DNA of 64,000 nucleotides from Sanderia malayensis. Taxonomy: Eukaryota > Cnidaria > Scyphozoa > Semaeostomeae > Pelagiidae. Of this stretch, positions 47,112 through 60,150 are shown in pieces. Where the stretch lies: the NCBI GenBank assembly GCA_013076295.1, contig RQOL01000772.1:62001-126000 (forward strand). Direction: 5' to 3'. Below the pieces are notes generated by a model, which worked only from the letters and a program-made list of their open reading frames with translations, was not told the DNA's origin and did not search any database. The translations under genes were made by a program, and so were the position numbers. The stretch's first letter is position 1; every line of letters starts with the position of its first letter.

Positions 47112-50100
47112 TTAAACCAGGAGAGATGACAAAGCATCAAAGAACTTGCTTCGATCTTCACTTTTGATCTCAATCACTAAAACATAAAAACATCATTGTT
47201 AGATTACAGTTAGATGAGATCTTCAGTGCTGTAATGGGGATATTTGAGTTGAAAGATGTCCTCCCTTCTATTAACTGTGTGCTACGTTATCTTTATGTGT
47301 GCAAGACTTGTCACGACTTTTTCTAATTATTTGTGCAATGCTGTGATTATTTACAGTGGAAGTTGAAAGATTAGTAGGGAATTGACGGCAAAGGAACACT
47401 TCAGAAACTCATGCTGTTATAAATACTGATGCTCAAGCTAATGAATAAAGATTTTCACGATAATAGCATTATTGCGAGAACAAGCTTTCGCGAATTTCAT
47501 ATTTTAGAAAGTTTCGCGTAATAGACTTTCGCGAATTTCGCCTAAATACGCGAAACTTTCTTCCCGTGAAAGTTTCTTCCTTCCAACAAATCCAAAAATC
47601 CAACATATAGCCCAGTAGTGGCAAGGGTAGCTACTGGAAAGACAAACTTCTAACCTGTGGGATCAAAGTAATCCTGGTTGGTTCTAGCTTTGGTCTTTTT
47701 AGCTGCTTGTTCAAATGCCGTGCCAAAGAAACTGTAAAAAAATCAAAAAGGGCTAAGATAAACCCTCAATTACAAGTGAGACACCTTCCTTCAAATAGGA
47801 AGTTCCAATCATATTTAAATGTAAGAAAGGATCACCTTCCACCTACTTTTTTGTGTAATCTTCTCCTATTGGTGGTACACCAGTTAAAAGACATGTACCT
47901 GGAAAAATCAACCAATGCATAAATACATTGAACAGTGAAGATTACGAATGACTTTAATATAAAAATGTGAACCAAACCTGCTTCACTATCCAACGGCACA
48001 GCAAGTATAAAGGGTAGACTGTTTGCCTTCTTACTTTTCGCCTAAAATAAAACAACAAATAAAACCAAAATTTTGTAAAAAGATTCAAATTAGAAATATT
48101 GTTTGAAATATGAAAGCAATAAAAATAAACCTGCAGCAATATTCCAAATGCAGTTGGATACATTGATTATAACTTGTAAGTAAAAGCGTGTGATATCAAC
48201 TCACCATTACAGAATATGCATTCAGGGTAAACCTTGCTAGTTTTTGAATAATGATAGGTCTGGCGAACTCGTGTGCGTTTGGAGTACCCTAGAAGTGTGG
48301 TAATATAACTGACTTAAAGATGAAGGTTTGGGTATCAAAGTTGAAAGCCAGGAGTAAATATCTCGAGTAATACCTCTTGAACATGTGCATATAAAAAGGG
48401 ACCAGCACAAACAATTTGATGCATGTCTATAAACGAGCGAACTTGATTAACCAGTGCTTCTGTCTGCAAAACAATAACACAGCATCTCGTCATGACGTGG
48501 AGTGTAGATAAAGAAAATGCAGCAATATGAAATATTATGACAAAGAAAAGCAAAAGGATAAATTCAGCGAAGAGTGAACAAGCAGCATTCAGCACCTTTT
48601 GTTTTGCAAGATCAATCGCCATTTTTAGTTGCTCAGTATTATTCCTGAAAATTAAAGTATGCAATAAATTATCAATTCTATAATGAAAACATGAAATCGA
48701 ATCACAATCTGAAAATGCACTGTTTACACTCGTTGCAACATATTCTTCCGTCTTATCACTGCGTGCTTGTTCTGGGCATCTAACTTTGTTCATAAAATCG
48801 AATATAAAGCAGTGTATTTACCTTGAAAGGACATCGAGAGCTTCAAGAAAGTTATCGGAATATTGTCTCTTTTCACCCTTAAGAAGAAGAGTAGGAGAAG
48901 ATAATCAAAGTTACTCAGTGACGTGAATTTCATTTTTTGCAAATGAACCATATGTCCTCCTGTGTTCCGTGCTTGGCAAATACACATTGAGAAGCAATTG
49001 GAAAACTGGAGTGTGTTTTCTCTATGCACCGATCAGAAATTTCAAGCAAGCACAATGCTGAAATCCCTTAAGAAATGCAACGAAAGTTGAAGATTCAATG
49101 GTAAAGGAATCTATTAAAGAAATGTGTTGAAGTTTCAGATACGGGTTGCAGAATATGCGCATGCGCAAATAGTAATTGAGAACATACTTACCTGATTTTC
49201 AAGAGTTGCACTTACTGCATGAACAATATCCGCAGCACAATACTAAAATCAAAATACAAAACTTCTTACTTCGTTTGGATGAGAACAAATTAAAATATTT
49301 GCTGTTTGGGCGTCTCACAGAATACCTGTGTTCGCAAAACATCTCAAAACAGTACCTTATTTTTAAATCCATATTGGGCAATAAAAGAGGCGCAGTTTAT
49401 ATCTCCAATGCTGAAGAAAAAGCAGGATGTATATTATATTTAAGATAGAATTTGAACAATTTTGATCAATAGTTACTTCAAGGGCGTTTCGTCCAGTTTG
49501 TGAAGCAACATCGGCAGTAAATATAATAAAAAGTATTTATAAATTCGATGGATATTTCTCTCATCATTGGTCAAAGTGAAAAATGTATCATCCCAGCAGA
49601 AAGTATGGTCGCTGGTCCAGCTATGGTCTGCTATCTTTTTCTTCGCATGCCATGTTTCCTGACATTTCTCACTTTCCCCGATGATGAGAGAACTATCTCT
49701 CAAAACATCGTACAGCACATACCCAAATTTTTTACTATGTTTATCAATTAATTCTTTGACATCATTTCGAAGATTCACATCCATGGATGTAAAATTTTGC
49801 TTACATTGAACGATAGGTAGCCTAATAATAAAGAGCAAGATTAAAACATGTTTGAGAAAAGGCATCGAATTTAAAAAGTTTGGAAGCATCCCTTGGATTC
49901 TATTTTAAATCTCACGAATTATATGACTGAAATCAAATATTCGAAGGTTGACTTGCCCAAGATTGGCAAAAAAATCGTGAAGCTTTTTATGACCTCTCAT
50001 TGTCCATAGCCGAAACCTAGAAAAAAGCATTCGCTATATGTTTGGTGTCCTTATGTAAAACATTTCAAGTAAATGGAGTCGCAGTAAAGACATAATAGTT

Positions 50101-53100
50101 ATGAAAATCCATGAAATGGCCAGGGGCAACAAACCTGCAAGCCGTGTATCTTGTATTATAGATGCTGTCAAATAAAGACCAGTGTCTATATAACGATATG
50201 CCCAAACTAAATCATAAGTTAAGGTCAGGAATAAAATAGCGCGCTCAAGCGTAGATAGATATGAAACACGGAAATTGCAATTTCACAAACACTTGCAGAT
50301 TATTAAAAGAACAGTGATACGGAATGAAGCCATGCAAATGGCTCATTGTGCAAACTGAAGAACCTACAATCTTCAGATGCACTGATGAGCAAGGCAGTTT
50401 TACTGCACACAACTTCGAGTTTGTTTTTAACAATTGTCTGAACAAAGGATACTCATCTTCGTATGATAATCTCAAACAATTGACAGAATACGAGCCTTCA
50501 TCATCATTGACATTCAATCGAAGAACATGATCTTGTAAATTAGAGGCTTCGCTTATGTATGTCTCCCTGTAAGACAAATGTTGATATGTATCTCAAAATA
50601 TTGATACGTATCTCAAAAAACACTGATATAACACATGCCTATAAATACAATGAAACAGTTAACTGATATAAATAATGAAACAGTTTTACACAGAGCCATG
50701 TGTACTGGCAACTTTCCTAATCCACTTCCCAGTGTGCAACAACTAACAAACAAAATAAATGTCGGCCAACACAAGCCAATATAGTAAAAACTAAGGTAAC
50801 AAGACAACTAACTTGATTTAGCTCGGCTTGCAGCTGTGAAGGATAACAAATAAAGCAGCACACATAACAAACGTTAAAATCAACGCTTGTAGTAAAAAAA
50901 ATGGAATCTCGAGCTCCCGATATGTCGAAGAAATTTTCATTTCCCGGGCGAGATAGCGGGACTCGACTGTACCTCAGTATTTTTTCGTGTAAATATTGCT
51001 CCGTAAGCCCAATGGTAGCCAGCCTAAAATGAAGATGATAAACATAGTTTGTTATCATATCTTCATATGGGCTAATACTCGCAATGCACTGCTTAATGAG
51101 ACATTGTAAAACGTACCAAAGAAGATCATTGCTGTCTTTGCTCATTTTCCATGCAAAATCGTACATAATAACAGCTGCCTAAAAAGAGCAAAAGTCGCTA
51201 ATGTACCTCTTAAAAAATGTAAAATGCTACATGTGTGCAATGCAAAATCAGGAGGGTGACAAAAAGCAAAGCCGTCCTACTACAAAAATACCAGAGTATG
51301 CAATGTAAAACTAATAGGATTATAAATACAATGTACGACAAGCAAACAAAGATGCCATCTCTCCTATTGCGAGATTGAATCATTCAGACCCCATTTACAA
51401 GGGAATCAATACGCCCTGTATAGTAGTCTGCTCGTGACAACAAGCCATTCGCCTAAAACGGTACGCTTGAAATGGGTGGAACATACTATTTTGAGCACGC
51501 ATTTCAAGAGGAGCCGTTTAGTCTGTTTTGCAACTGTTCTCGTATAAACGCAATGAAATTGCACCCACATCATAACAGAAAAGTAAAAATTTGCACAAAC
51601 AAACCAGTAAAAACGATTTCTCTAAAACTTTAACTTACCGCTGTTCCGTGAAAGGTGTATTCGTAATATTCGAATAATAATTTGTCTCTAAAATAAAAAA
51701 GTTAAGAGTTCAGCAGGCTTCATATGAATGGTTAGATGTACCGTATTTCCACCCAGTTTTGCAAAATATTTAATAAGCGCCGAGGCGCTTAATAGAGGAA
51801 ATACGGTATTTCACAAAATAGACAAAATAAATATGAATAAGAGACCCCTTTCCAGCTATCTCAAATAACTATGCTTACAAATGCAATTGACTCTCAATCT
51901 CAAAGAAAATTAAAATTTGGTGAAAATATCAAAATTTATAAATAGCGTGGTCTCCCTCCTGACGAGACTCCTATCTTTCTATTGAATGTGTACTGTATTT
52001 GAGATAGCTCGAATTAACTCTAAGCTGTAATTTATACAATAGAGTAAAAAACTAAAAAGATTTTCAACATAATAAAAAAAGCTTTAAACCTCTCTTGTTT
52101 CCATTTTCTTTTTCTTGCTCTTTTATTTACATGTGAACTCTGGGGGAAGTATTGGTAAAGCTTTTTAAACTTACTCTATCAAGTAAATACAAATTGACAG
52201 CAGCAAAGAACAAACAAAAATAAATATGTGCAAATACATATAAAGTATATCTTCAATGTTGTATAATTTTTACCATGGCTTTACCTCATTTGTTTTTTGT
52301 CGCTTTGAAGATGGCTCTAAACTATTTTCTTCATCACTGTTCTCCGCATCATTATCATCTGCATTATCATTATCCTCATCACTCTCATCACCCTAACAAG
52401 AGTTCAATAATGATTAGTACTATTGTAGCGTGCCTATTTTTATCAGTACGTCATATCTAATTTTAATCCATTACGTAATCAATTGCATCATTTTATTTTT
52501 AACTTTGTAATCATGTTGTAATCTTTTCTTCTCGAAATATCTAAACTTATTTTGCTTAGTCATCATGACCTTTAACTTTAATATAAATACCCTGTAAATA
52601 GAATGATCATGAGTTAGTTTTATTTCATCGTGTTCAGAATATTCGAATCAAGAGTAAAGTCAGGGAAATTGTTTGTTTTATATATATCGTACTTCTAGTC
52701 GGACAAGTTAAAGTTGGCACTCGTATTAATCAATTCGGCTTAGTAACTTCATCATTCGCAAGTTACTAAACTATCAAGCATGTAGCATTGCTAAGCAAGT
52801 AATTGCTGCATTTTATAAAAGTACAGAGACTAAAAATTAGATGCATTATATGTTACTTTGCATTGACCTCAGATAACAAGCCTTAATAGGCCTTGGTGTA
52901 AGACATCTTCAAATATACTGCCACCTTTCGTTTATTCACTTTTTTTATTCCAAAACATTATGGAAAATAAAGAAATTAGCAATATATTGGTTGAAAATTT
53001 ACCTCTGATTCATAAACTTTTTCAAATTCTGGAATTTCATCAAACGTGTCACCTTCCTTTATCATTATCTTCACTTGGTCCTGATTATAAACGTTGTCTA

Positions 53101-54275
53101 GATCTAATGGACGATGGCTGGTAAAGAAAGAAAAATTAACAAAACAGTGCAAAACTGTCTTTGATACTATAAGATAAATACTTCTTATCATGATTATTGT
53201 GAAATTTAAAAGAGCATTTGTAGTTGAAAAAGTTAAAAAAACACCTGTCAGCTATGAAAAATGTAACATCATCATCTGGTGCTAAGTCTTCAATAAGGTT
53301 TACTGTCCCTCCACAATTTATTAAAACAAAATGTTTCACCTGTTAACGAATTGAAAATGGCATACAAATTATATATTCTTACAGGCAAATAAAATTGTTT
53401 ATAGAGGCAGTTCCTGTAGTACACTGCTCTTTATTGACATCAGAGGACAATTTTCAAATCCATTTCTACTTAGCTATGCAATCAAATGTATATACAACAG
53501 ACACATTTGAGATGCCTTCACATTATCAAAAATCCTATGAGTCCTGTGTGATTAGCATTCATAATTGCCAATATTAGAAGGGCATACCTGTTCTTTGTGC
53601 TCCTCAAATGAAGCTTTCAGGCTTTCATATCCATTAATGGGAACAATTGTATATTGAACGTGGTCCTTTTGAAACAGAAGCTGTGAAAGAAATTTAAACT
53701 ATGATACCATTCATACCAAGAATCTGTTATCACAACTGCACTGCAACTTTTGTTAAATAAAGCAAGAGTGGAATTCAATGGGATCAAGTAATAAATCTAA
53801 CAAAAAGGTTGTGTTGGAATAATGAAATGAAGCATTTGGGTTATTTGTCCTTACCTGCAACACTTTGCATGCACATAGTGCATCAACATCTAATGCAACC
53901 AGAATGACGACTCTCTAAAAATAAAATTGTAAAGAAAACTGAAACATCAAAACTTAATTGCGGATATAGACGGTGGGTTTTGAATTCAGTAGAAAGTAAA
54001 TGTCTTTTTAACAATGCAAACTACCAAATGCCACCCTCTTTCCCTTTTAGCGACCCTCTGTGTGACAGCTTGAGATTTCAGCAGCAATATCCCAAGAGCA
54101 TTGCACGAAAAAGTATCTCCATTTTCTAATGTATTGGCCAAAAGAAAATCCTGGCCATTATATCAGTTTAGGCCTTTCAGAAGCGAAAGCAAAAATGCAT
54201 GGATAAAAAAAATTATTACTTTACCTCTGAGGCAACCACGTCATAAATTTCCTCCTTCGGTCGTTCTATGAACAT
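47112..54275 (-). CDS. CDC45: CDC45 DNA replication initiation factor, copy 2
   Basis: All 24 exons of copy 1 recur with the same splice sites, including the GC donor in intron 13. The encoded 573-residue protein is identical as far as I could compare by eye. Differences are confined to introns, for example six extra bases in intron 10 near 50936-50941. Its polyadenylation signal is at 47016-47021 and the E2F-like promoter motif recurs upstream. Both copies look able to encode functional protein. Upstream on the plus strand is RNF217, which is convergent with this gene. Confidence 0.95.
51739..51809. repeat. Foldback hairpin in CDC45 intron, copy 2
   Basis: Counterpart of 5411-5480. The centre reads GCGCCGAGGCGC here, against GCGCCAGGCGC in copy 1. 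Confidence 0.6.
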
Positions 54276-54620
54276 AATTTCTAAATTAACATACGTGTTC
54301 AACAGAAATAGATGATAGGTTATCTCGAAGTTAAAACGTGAATATAAAAATTGTTTCTTTCAAACACTTGAATTCATTTTTCATTCAATTTGCGCGCGAA
54401 GCGAAAGGGCGCTGAGAGGGGTAGCATACCGGGCCGGGACTTGTCAAGAAGCCTGAGAACTATCTCGAAGACGATCAAACTTGAAAATCAAATCAAAGTC
54501 AAAGAAACGAAGTTCGTTTGCATATTGCATACAACCCACAATTAGAAATAATATGAAATAACTAAGGCTTGCACGTCAATTAATATTCTTACGCTTGCGT
54601 TGCATTACAGAAAATAATGT
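54276..54620 (-). promoter_or_regulatory. CDC45 copy 2 promoter region
   Basis: Same sequence as 7944-8287 with only a few substitutions. The TTTGCGCGCGAA E2F-like motif is kept at about 54389-54400. Confidence 0.5.
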
Positions 54621-54621
54621 A

Positions 54622-54804
54622 CAGTCAAATCTGCATAGTTCGAACTCGTGTAATTCGAACTCTATCTAATTCGAACGAATTTTTCCGTCCCTTCAAGGAT
54701 CACTAATGAACCAATTCTTATAAAATAGACCTTTATAATTCGAACTTTTTTAATTCGAACATTTTCATCCTTCCCAGGGTGCTCGAATTAGACAGAGTTG
54801 ACAG
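54622..54804. mobile_element. Tigger/pogo-like MITE, copy 2
   Basis: Counterpart of 8290-8470, flanked by TA. It retains a few bases missing in copy 1, so copy 1 has the more degraded version. Confidence 0.75.
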
Positions 54805-54892
54805 TAACAGAATAAGACAAGCTATGCTATTCCATTAACCTTGGTTGTAGTACCCAATCACTCAAAAAAATCACTGGCTTCTTGGTAATTTA

Positions 54893-55975
54893 GGGCCTGA
54901 TTACATGAGGCGAGCTGACCCGGGTTGGGCCAACATGCCGAGTTACTTCGTTTCACTTCACCCGTGTTTATATGGAAAAAAACGAAGCGGGTCAGTTTTT
55001 TTACAACCCGGGTTGTCGCCATAATTTATGGTTTTGAAAGAATGAAGGAGATATACGCACGCGCAAAACACATTTCTACCACACAACCCGTTGTCAACTC
55101 TTCTCGTTTGCGATTATATGCAGTGTTGCCATGCGTAGGGATTTCTACCTATTTTGGGGATTTTTAGAAGTTTGTAGGTTGTAGGGAAAACCTACGGGAT
55201 AATCGAAGAAAAGTAGGTAGAAATTGTGAAATTGTAGGGAGAAAATTTTGTTTCCCCCAAAAACAATGAAATTATTAATTTATATGTTAATTCTAGCTGT
55301 GTTTGATGTACATTTTACTATTAGAAATGATACATGGCACCATAATTATTATAAACAGACATTCATTCAAGCCTTAGAAGTAGGTGACGTCATAGTATAG
55401 GTGATGTTAAACCATTACTTTGGGAGAAAATAGGTTTTATTCAAAATCGACCCATTGTGCCCCGGTGACTCAGTGTGCCCCGGGGGACCCTACCATTGAA
55501 TCACTACATTTTTACGTACGGTTTTTAACTATATATCATAACATTGAATTGACCTGTAATTAACAAGTATAGCTTCAAAGCTATTCGAATTTTTTATGGG
55601 CTTTATCTCAAAATTGTTGCAGGATACATGTGTGAAAATAGGTAGAAACGTAGGTATATTTTGAAAAACGTAGGGAATTTTAGGGAGAAACGACACCGCC
55701 AAGCGTAGGTGGAAGTAGGTAGAAATCGCCTGCGCAGTAGGGAGAAACGGCAGGTCGAGCGTGGCAACACTGATTATATGAGAAAAGCTGACCCGGGTCA
55801 ACTCGGCTAGCCGAGCCAACCCGCTTCAATAACCCGGGTCAACTCGCCTTGCCGAGCCAACCCGCCTCATATAATCGCAAATTGATTTTAACAAGCTTTC
55901 CTACGACGTGCAGGGCCAGAGGTAACTCGGCATATTGGCCCAACCCGGGTCAGCTCGCCTCATGTAATCAGGCCC
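54893..55975. mobile_element. PIF/Harbinger-like MITE, copy 2
   Basis: Same TIRs and TTA flanks as 8560-9591. The right subterminal block ACCCGGGTCAACTCG is partly duplicated here, making the element about 50 bases longer. It contains the nested hAT MITE (55121-55772). Confidence 0.8.
55121..55772. mobile_element. hAT-like MITE nested in the Harbinger MITE, copy 2
   Basis: Same CAGTGTTGCC ends and ATTATATG 8-bp target repeats as 8783-9429. The nested state is shared by both copies, so it predates the duplication. Confidence 0.87.
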
Positions 55976-56534
55976 TTAGATTCACTCCCATCCCAGTAAG
56001 GACTCTGCCAGACATCGACAAATAAGCGGAAAATATTTACAAAACATGAGAGCTTTTACACGAGTTATCGCGCAGAATTTTCATTTCCCTTGGACCAAAA
56101 AGTGTCCGCTAACTCGAAATCCAAGAATTTTTTCACAAAATGATGCACAAATTTTATTGTCTTTTCATTAAGTTAATATTTTATTAGTTGTTAGCAATTA
56201 ATTGTCCCTGTAGAACATCTATAAACGTCCTTGCTCTTTCAAATTTTAGTTCACAAGGAACTTTCATTCCTTCACCGTCACCAAGGTTGACTGCTGGATC
56301 CTTTATTGTTACATGGCACGAACCGTGTTTATCCCCTTCAGAAAGTAAAATACTTGTTTTGCAAATTTTCCATTAATTCCTTTTGGTAAATGTCCAAAAA
56401 TTCTGAAATTCTGTCTTGTTTCAAAACACAGACAACATACTTGTCGGCTTCATTATCTGGCTGCCAGGCCCATCGAGAGCCAGCTCGGGGCCTGGGGCTA
56501 TAAACAAATAAGGGGCTGTTTTAAAATTGCTTTT

Positions 56535-56848
56535 ACATATGCTCTGACAATCTAACAAACTGCCTAATGTTTGTTTTCTTGTTTGATTCTCATAAATATA
56601 GCTATGACCAATGACCTTTAATTTTAGGCACGAAAAAGAATTTGTGTTATGATGATTATTATGACTGGCAAGGTCACGTGACAAATTGAAATGCAACATA
56701 AATCAAATAAATTATACATCATTCGAAAGGTCTTTTGACGGAGAGTCCAAATATATGCTAATATCGAATAAACACCTCATTTCGAGAAAAATGACGTCAT
56801 CGATCACGTGATTCTGGGGAATTTTTCGGAAAGGCTCCATGCCTAAAA
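56535..56848. repeat. Left arm and loop of foldback, copy 2
   Basis: Counterpart of 10151-10464. The other arm is displaced to 60241-60318 by the 3.39-kb insertion. Confidence 0.7.
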
Positions 56849-57652
56849 CTAGATACTTGCAGGGTGCAAACAGTGCTGCTAAGAATTATGGGCAAAATAT
56901 GAAATTTGTTTTGCGGCAGGCACCTTTAGTCATCACCCTTTTAAGCACTTTGGAAATCCTAAACAAAATACCATTTGAGTGAGCATTTCCTGAGGTTGGT
57001 ATTGATAAATCTTGGCATATTTACGCCGTCAAGGTTAGAGAAAAGTATATGGTGGCAGATGGCACTATCTGGTGGCAATGAGTTAGAAAAGAACAAGAAA
57101 AATAAAAGAAGCAGTATTCATAACATAAAGATTTGTAATGATATATATGGTAATGAAATATAGTGTTATGCAGATATTGTCAACAGTTTTTTCTGGATGT
57201 TGTCATAAGTAATGTTGACTGTATCAATTTCTAGAATCAGCTCGGTAAACTTTGGTGGTGTAATTGTTTGCAAATCAGCATGACACATGAGAGCAATATC
57301 TTGTACCAAATCTGCAAAGACAGCAAGGTGCATGATCTTTTTGGTTTCCAAATCTTGGAAGCCATACCTTCATGAAATATCTTCATGAAATTTAATGAAA
57401 TTTCGCCATATTTTAAATAAACAACAAGCTTTCTTTACTCTTGCTAATGAAAGCAATCCTAAATAAAAACATCACTTTCTCACAGCTCGGCGGGATTTTA
57501 GCCGCCATGACAGACAATTTTGTTGCGTTCGCAATAGTTGCTGCATTTCTATTGTTCTTAAAGTGCATTGATTGGTCAGTTTAATTAAAGTAAAACAATA
57601 GCTGGACGTTCGAAACATTTCCCCCCCTTGCTGATTGGTTTAAATTATTGCG

Positions 57653-57735
57653 CAATAGATGATATGCATATTGACGTCACAGAACTCATTCTTTTCGGAC
57701 TGAGTGGTAAAATGAGTGGCAAAATGGCGGCCACG
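57653..57735. repeat. Left inverted repeat of inner element
   Basis: Contains AGATGATATGCATATTGACGTCACAG, GAGTGGTAAAATGAGTGG and AAAATGGCGGCCAC blocks. All appear complemented and in mirrored order at 60071-60150. Confidence 0.75.
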
Positions 57736-58350
57736 AAAAAGGCGCCGAAGGAGAACGCCCCTTTTGGAGCTTGTCACTCGCCTTCTGTACATTACTCTGG
57801 TCTCACCTCTGAGCTAAAATTAGTTTACGACCAGAAGTTGCAATTTTTACAGATATCAGACCCATATTTATTGAAAAAGTCTGATTTTGATACTCCTCTG
57901 GAGCAGTGGCCTAAATTTTCTTACGCAGCCGTTTACAATTATCTGGTTACTTCAACAAGCAATTTTACCCATTCAAGTTTGAAAGCTTATAAAAGTATGA
58001 ATGCATATCCGTATGTTGTCACTTGCCAAACCTATGAGGAAATTTGTAAGCGAATCCAGCCCCCCCTTGTATCTTTTTTTTGCCAAAGTACGACACTCGC
58101 AGTATTTTCACAAAAATTGCCTAATCAAGCTTGGGTCCTCGTTAATGATGATGGATATGTATGTAGGGGACATTATACTTGTTTGGTTGGACAAGGAGAA
58201 GCTTGCTTTCATGTTGCGGCAATTTTTTTTTATATTTATAGTGTTTCTGAGTTCAAAGAAAAGTCTACATCTTCTTGTACTTCAGAACTTTGTTCTTGTT
58301 TGGGTAACAACTCAACTCGCCCCACTAGATATATATATACATATACATAA
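57712..58350 (+). CDS. SWIM-type zinc-finger protein fragment of a transposon
   Basis: From the Met at 57712 (MSGKMAATKKAPKENAPFG) the frame runs about 212 residues. Its middle (LEQWPKFSYAAVYNYLVTST, then LKAYKSMNAY) and the segment DGYVCRGHYTCLVGQGEACFHVAAIFF resemble transposon-borne SWIM proteins of invertebrates, which often continue into a YqaJ-type nuclease. The SWIM pattern is CxCx(n)CxH; here the first Cys of the pair is Tyr (HYTC). No nuclease domain follows in any frame that I could recognise, and the tail (RYIYTYT) is low-complexity. I read it as a degenerate or truncated copy. The initial Met lies inside the left inverted repeat. Confidence 0.5.
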   Translation: MSGKMAATKKAPKENAPFGACHSPSVHYSGLTSELKLVYDQKLQFLQISDPYLLKKSDFDTPLEQWPKFSYAAVYNYLVTSTSNFTHSSLKAYKSMNAYPYVVTCQTYEEICKRIQPPLVSFFCQSTTLAVFSQKLPNQAWVLVNDDGYVCRGHYTCLVGQGEACFHVAAIFFYIYSVSEFKEKSTSSCTSELCSCLGNNSTRPTRYIYTYT

Positions 58351-59583
58351 ACTCTGTTTGACAACACAAGGGGTTACACATTGGTCTATTGGGTAGCTTT
58401 GAAAAAAGCTATTTAAAGGGTGACAAATTCAGTGCTGCTGTTTCATTCCAGAGGAACAACAGACTCACAGAGGTTGCAAAGAGCTGAACATACAACCAAA
58501 AGATCACCAAGAATGCTATCTTCTTCTGTAGTTTTGCTCATCACCAACTTGATGGGGATGATGCTCTGCAACATTGTAAATTTATTTCAAAGCAGTCCAA
58601 TTACTCTTTCCACAAGGATTCCCACGTGGAATATTGCATTTATAATCGTGAAATATTGCATTTATTAATCGTGAAAATTTAAAAAGCCATCCCAAGTGTA
58701 TAATATTTGAAAATTTTGATTTCAGCCAAAATAAATTCGAGTCACATAGTATGGCAGCAAGGCATTGTTAAGTTTTTAACAGGAGTTTTGCATTTATGGA
58801 ACTCAACAAAATTCAAAGCAAAAAACAAGAACGAATAAAACATTCAAAATATTCAAGTGCCTGAGATAGATAAAAATAATGTTTTTTAATATATTGGCAT
58901 TTCATGCTATCATTTGCAAGCATGGGTCTCTTGGAGCGAGTGGTCCAAAAGACACCCATGCTTTGGAAATTTGGTCCTCAGTTCAGTGTAGATTTGTGCA
59001 TTAGATAATGTTAATCAATGATCACAGCACACTTTGAAAAATGCTCTCTGGATGCTGTAGGCATGGTCTTGTGACGAACTTCCCTTTCAGGCCAAAGAAT
59101 AAGGGCAGTATAGACATTTTGACAAAACAACAATCCACTTATAGAAAATTCTGCAAACACTACTTTAGTGAATTCCAAAACAATAAGCCAAGTATCGCTC
59201 TGATAAATCAAGATGTAACCAGATTAGTGCAAGAAGAAGTTCTTGAAAATTAGAGAGCTTTCTGTTGTGATGGGAATGCATGAAAGGTTCGATGAAACCA
59301 AGAATTTTCATAAGGAGCTTATTATTGTCATGTTCCAGAGTAATTGCTCAAAAGATAACAATGCCAAATCAGTCCTCAGTTGGAAAACCTCCTGACCTCA
59401 ATACAATATGTTGTCTTCCTTTAAGTTCTGACTATGTTCTCACTTTTCTGACCTAAACATTAAGGAGACATATGTATCTATTTAGTTATAAACGTGTAAA
59501 ACAGATAATTATAATCTCACATCCCAATCAGAGCAATCCGTAGGGAAAAAATGGTGAATAAATACAAATATGTTATGGCCTAC

Positions 59584-59758
59584 CTGAGACAAAGTGAATT
59601 CCGCAAACCCAAGCATGGTCAATATTGCTATCTGGGTTTATTTTGGCAATAAAAATCCATCTTTCCCTCCGTTCAGGGTCTTTGGGAATTCGATGAAATT
59701 TGACCTCATTCTTAAATCCATTTTTCGTGTAACCAAGAACAGAACAGGACTTAACCAT
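59584..59758 (-). CDS. THAP zinc-finger exon, degenerate
   Basis: Starts MVKSCSVLGYTKNGFKNE and continues VKFHRIPKDPERRERWI to WVCGIHFVSG, then a GT donor at 59583. This is the C2CH THAP fold used by P-element-like transposases and THAP proteins to bind DNA. The order C, P, W, CxxH is preserved, but the second zinc Cys is Tyr (CSVLGY), so zinc binding is likely lost. I found no convincing downstream exon. It faces the SWIM frame and reads inward from the right inverted repeat. Confidence 0.6.
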
Positions 59759-60070
59759 TTTGAAAAAATATCGCTGCAAAATCAAAATTTGTTTTGCGCG
59801 CCCTTTTTTGTTCATCACCAGCCTCTCTTGTCAATGACAGGGATTTGTGTACTTCGGCCTAACTTTTTTTCTAAAAAGCCGCGAGCCTTGGCCGACAGAC
59901 TGTTTTTCGGTCAAATTTTTTATAAGAGAGAAAGTCTATCAGATAAAAATCTGATTTCATTACAGAAAACTACTATTTTGACGTCAAGTGACAAATTTTT
60001 TTTGCAAATCTGACTTGGCATCCTTGTCTATTATGTAATTTTTGAAGGGGCCTATTTAGAGGCTACTTTG

Positions 60071-60150
60071 TGGCCGCCATCTTACCACTCATTTTACCAC
60101 TCAGCATGGCGGCGAATGGACTGTGACGTCAATATGCATATCATCTATAG
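60071..60150. repeat. Right inverted repeat of inner element
   Basis: Complement of the left arm at 57653-57735: GTGGCCGCCAT, CCACTCATTTTACCACTC and GTGACGTCAATATGCATATC. Confidence 0.75.

Noticed and set aside
57166..57351. Minus-strand 61-codon frame as last exon of the THAP protein
   Set aside because: Position and strand would allow it, but I recognise no domain and cannot find a supporting acceptor chain from 59584.
59041..59253. Plus-strand 70-codon frame as a continuation of the SWIM protein
   Set aside because: No motif, and no clear splice link to 58350.
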